Shown: positions 6,812-7,891 of the stretch, piece after piece
Numbering within the stretch: the stretch's first letter is position 1
Layout: every line of letters starts with the position of its first letter
Assembly: GCA_902766265.1 (NCBI GenBank)
Contig: CACXCY010000112.1
Span: 1 to 7,891, forward strand
Direction: 5' to 3'
Source of the DNA: an uncultured Bacteroidota bacterium
GTDB lineage: Bacteria; Bacteroidota; Bacteroidia; Bacteroidales; P3
DNA: 7,891 bases
Program-made: the position numbers and the translations under genes
The notes under the pieces: model-generated
Database searches by the model: none
Told to the model about the DNA's origin: nothing
What the model saw: only the letters and a program-made list of their open reading frames with translations

Positions 6812-6838
6812 AGAAGCTGTTTAAAATTAATTCAATGG
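6812..6838 (+). repeat. Left inverted-repeat arm of the 233-base element
   Basis: The outer 11 bases are AGAAGCTGTTT, followed by an A/T-rich part ending in TTCAATGG. It begins six bases after the lipoprotein stop codon. It pairs with the arm at 7019-7044; the first 11 bases match perfectly, and the remainder has several substitutions and a one-base length difference. Confidence 0.6.
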
Positions 6839-6885
6839 CTTTCTTAAAGCATCTAAACGACATTTTTTCCTTCTCTCCTCAGTTA

Positions 6886-6907
6886 CAATGGAACCCCATT
6901 GGTTCCA
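6886..6907 (+). repeat. Two overlapping, mutually exclusive hairpins
   Basis: CAATGG-AACC-CCATTG (6886-6901) is a six-pair stem with a four-base loop. TGGAACC-CCATT-GGTTCCA (6889-6907) is a seven-pair stem with a five-base loop. They share bases and cannot form together. No T-run follows on either strand, so a classical intrinsic terminator is not evident. Confidence 0.55.
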
Positions 6908-6926
6908 CCAACGTTTCTTTGGCTCG

Positions 6927-6961
6927 GCAAAGAATGCACGCATTCTCTGCACTCACTTTGC
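6927..6961 (+). repeat. Nested inverted repeats inside the element
   Basis: AGAATGC (6931-6937) and GCATTCT (6940-6946) form a perfect seven-pair palindrome separated by two bases. An outer pair, GCAAAG (6927-6932) with CTTTGC (6956-6961), partly overlaps its left arm. A further GCGAA-AC-TTCGC follows at about 6960-6971. The arrangement suggests a compact folded nucleic acid or a protein-binding palindrome. Confidence 0.5.
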
Positions 6962-7018
6962 GAAACTTCGCGCCCTCGGAGAAAATAAAAATCTGTTAGT
7001 TTATATGCATAACAAATT

Positions 7019-7044
7019 CCATCAATCAAATTCAAACAGCTTCT
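7019..7044 (-). repeat. Right inverted-repeat arm of the 233-base element
   Basis: Read on the minus strand this arm starts AGAAGCTGTTT and continues GAATTTGATTGATGG, mirroring the left arm. Its outermost two bases form the last two letters of the TAG stop codon of the neighbouring helicase-nuclease gene. Confidence 0.6.
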
Positions 7045-7891
7045 AAAAAACTTCAGCGAGGACGCACTGTCCGTCGCAGAGGTACAGCAGATAGCCCCTC
7101 ACGTGGGGGTATCCCATGGCTGACAATGCCTGGCAGTAGTTGGTCACTTGGGTGTGGTATTGCTCCTCATACCGGGGTGAAGGCATGCCTGTTTTGAAGT
7201 CCACAATCCATGTGGCATCCGAGCCAATGACAATCCTGTCGGGACGATACACGCTGCCATGGAACACGATAGGCGTTTCCGTCTTGACATCGTATTCTGT
7301 GCCAAAGAACGCCTTTGTTTCGTCGCCATACACCACATTCCTTATCTGTGCGAGGAGACAGCGCTGTTCCTCCTCCGACACATCGTTCTTTCGGGCATAG
7401 TCGGCAACTGCAGCATCCTCATCGCCAGCATACAGGATATGGGAGAATATCTCATGCATCATCAGTCCCCTACGGATGCTGTCGGACTGCAGCTGGTTGA
7501 ACAGCCCTTCCTGGGCACTGGCGATACTTATCCTATGAGTCCAAGAGGGATAGGAGAGATTATCCAGCGAGACAGTGGTATCGTCGTCCTTGGGAGTATC
7601 GGACGATGGATTGGTCTCCGAGTTTCCCGACGAGAACAGCGTTATCGATGCATCGCTGTCCCCTTCTGCAGCAGTTTCCTGCACAGAAAGAACCCGTGAC
7701 GACATCTCTTTCTCAAGTGCATATTGATAAAGACGCCCTCCGAAGTCTTTGGGCACCTCGTTCTTCTTCCCTTTCGGAGGGTTGTATACGGCGAACACCA
7801 GCAGCTGGTCTTTGGGGCGGGTCAGCGCAACATACAGCCGGTTCACATCGTCCATATCCTCCATGCGGCTCTCCTGTTCAAACTGCATGTC
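7043..7891 (-). CDS. addA: AddA/RecB-type helicase-nuclease, C-terminal part (partial)
   Basis: The last 282 residues of a UvrD/RecB-family helicase-nuclease are present; the frame continues past the right edge. Near the left end of the fragment is helicase motif VI, NRLYVALTRPKDQL (residues 17-30 of the fragment). A Ser/Thr/Asp-rich linker (about 72-112) follows. The RecB-type PD-(D/E)xK nuclease then shows RGLMMHEIFSHIL (141-153), RPDRI (216-220), IVDFKTG (229-235) and QVTNYCQAL (248-256), so its catalytic Asp/Lys core is intact. The order of helicase then nuclease is that of AddA, which with AddB processes double-strand DNA ends for recombination. RecB cannot be excluded without the N-terminal part. 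The natural C-terminal strand, GYLLYLCDGQCVLAEVF, is complete or nearly so. The TAG stop falls at the edge of the inverted-repeat element. Confidence 0.87.
   Translation of the reverse strand, partial: DMQFEQESRMEDMDDVNRLYVALTRPKDQLLVFAVYNPPKGKKNEVPKDFGGRLYQYALEKEMSSRVLSVQETAAEGDSDASITLFSSGNSETNPSSDTPKDDDTTVSLDNLSYPSWTHRISIASAQEGLFNQLQSDSIRRGLMMHEIFSHILYAGDEDAAVADYARKNDVSEEEQRCLLAQIRNVVYGDETKAFFGTEYDVKTETPIVFHGSVYRPDRIVIGSDATWIVDFKTGMPSPRYEEQYHTQVTNYCQALSAMGYPHVRGYLLYLCDGQCVLAEVF

Larger units (their letters stand above)
6812..7044. mobile_element. MITE-like non-coding element with near-terminal inverted repeats
   Basis: AGAAGCTGTTT (6812-6822) recurs inverted as AAACAGCTTCT (7034-7044), a perfect 11-base match. 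Homology continues imperfectly to about 27 bases, with ATGG inward on the left arm answered by CCAT on the right. The 233-base element fills almost the whole space between two convergent genes and has no open frame of note. Its inside is dense in short inverted repeats (6838-6850, 6886-6907, 6927-6961). This is what a miniature inverted-repeat transposable element or a large dispersed palindromic repeat looks like. No clear target-site duplication flanks it, and no transposase is present, so mobility is inferred only. Confidence 0.45.

Noticed and set aside
6806..7042. Ordinary bidirectional intrinsic terminator between convergent genes
   Set aside because: The hairpins here are not followed by T-runs at the right distance on either strand, and the main inverted repeat spans more than 200 bases.
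6803..7060. Target-site duplication flanking the inverted-repeat element
   Set aside because: The outside sequences (AACACTG on the left, AAAAAAC on the right) do not match as a direct repeat. The A-rich similarity is too weak to count.
1..7891. CRISPR array, defence system, prophage or toxin-antitoxin genes
   Set aside because: There are no regularly spaced direct repeats and no recognisable nuclease, toxin, integrase or phage proteins beyond the housekeeping AddA-like helicase-nuclease.

Overview
The window looks like a chromosomal segment from a member of the Bacteroidota, most likely order Bacteroidales. Promoters match the TAnnTTTG -7 element of that phylum. The gene content also fits: a lipoprotein GH92 mannosidase with extra C-terminal modules, a PhoH-like ATPase beside ispE, and a UDP-uronate epimerase. 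Genes are moderately GC-rich and spacers are AT-rich. Genus cannot be fixed from this sequence; a Prevotella- or Muribaculaceae-like organism is plausible.

Layout. (1) 1-258, minus: N-terminal 86 codons of a UDP-glucuronate-epimerase-type sugar-nucleotide enzyme, running off the left edge. (2) 259-613: a 355-base spacer holding that gene's promoter and leader, plus a stretch just after ispE that can fold well as minus-strand RNA. (3) 614-2387, minus: phoH then ispE, overlapping by 29 bases, driven by a promoter almost on top of the phoH start. (4) 2388-2622: divergent promoter region. (5) 2623-6805, plus: a ROK-family sugar kinase, a GH92 alpha-mannosidase lipoprotein overlapping it by 8 bases, and a small cysteine-rich lipoprotein 27 bases further on. 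(6) 6806-7042: a convergent spacer almost entirely filled by a 233-base element with near-terminal inverted repeats and internal hairpins (MITE-like). (7) 7043-7891, minus: C-terminal end of an AddA/RecB-type helicase-nuclease, running off the right edge.

How the genes relate. The ROK kinase and GH92 enzyme form a natural pair: the GH92 enzyme releases mannose from alpha-mannosides, probably in the periplasm, and the kinase could phosphorylate the imported hexose. This is inferred from gene coupling; the kinase's substrate cannot be read from the sequence. PhoH/IspE, the epimerase and the helicase-nuclease are housekeeping or surface-glycan functions unrelated to that pair.

No clear new multi-gene system is visible. 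The parts that known genes do not explain are the structured spacer after ispE, the inverted-repeat element at 6812-7044 whose edge supplies part of the helicase gene's stop codon, and the unassigned cysteine-rich lipoprotein.
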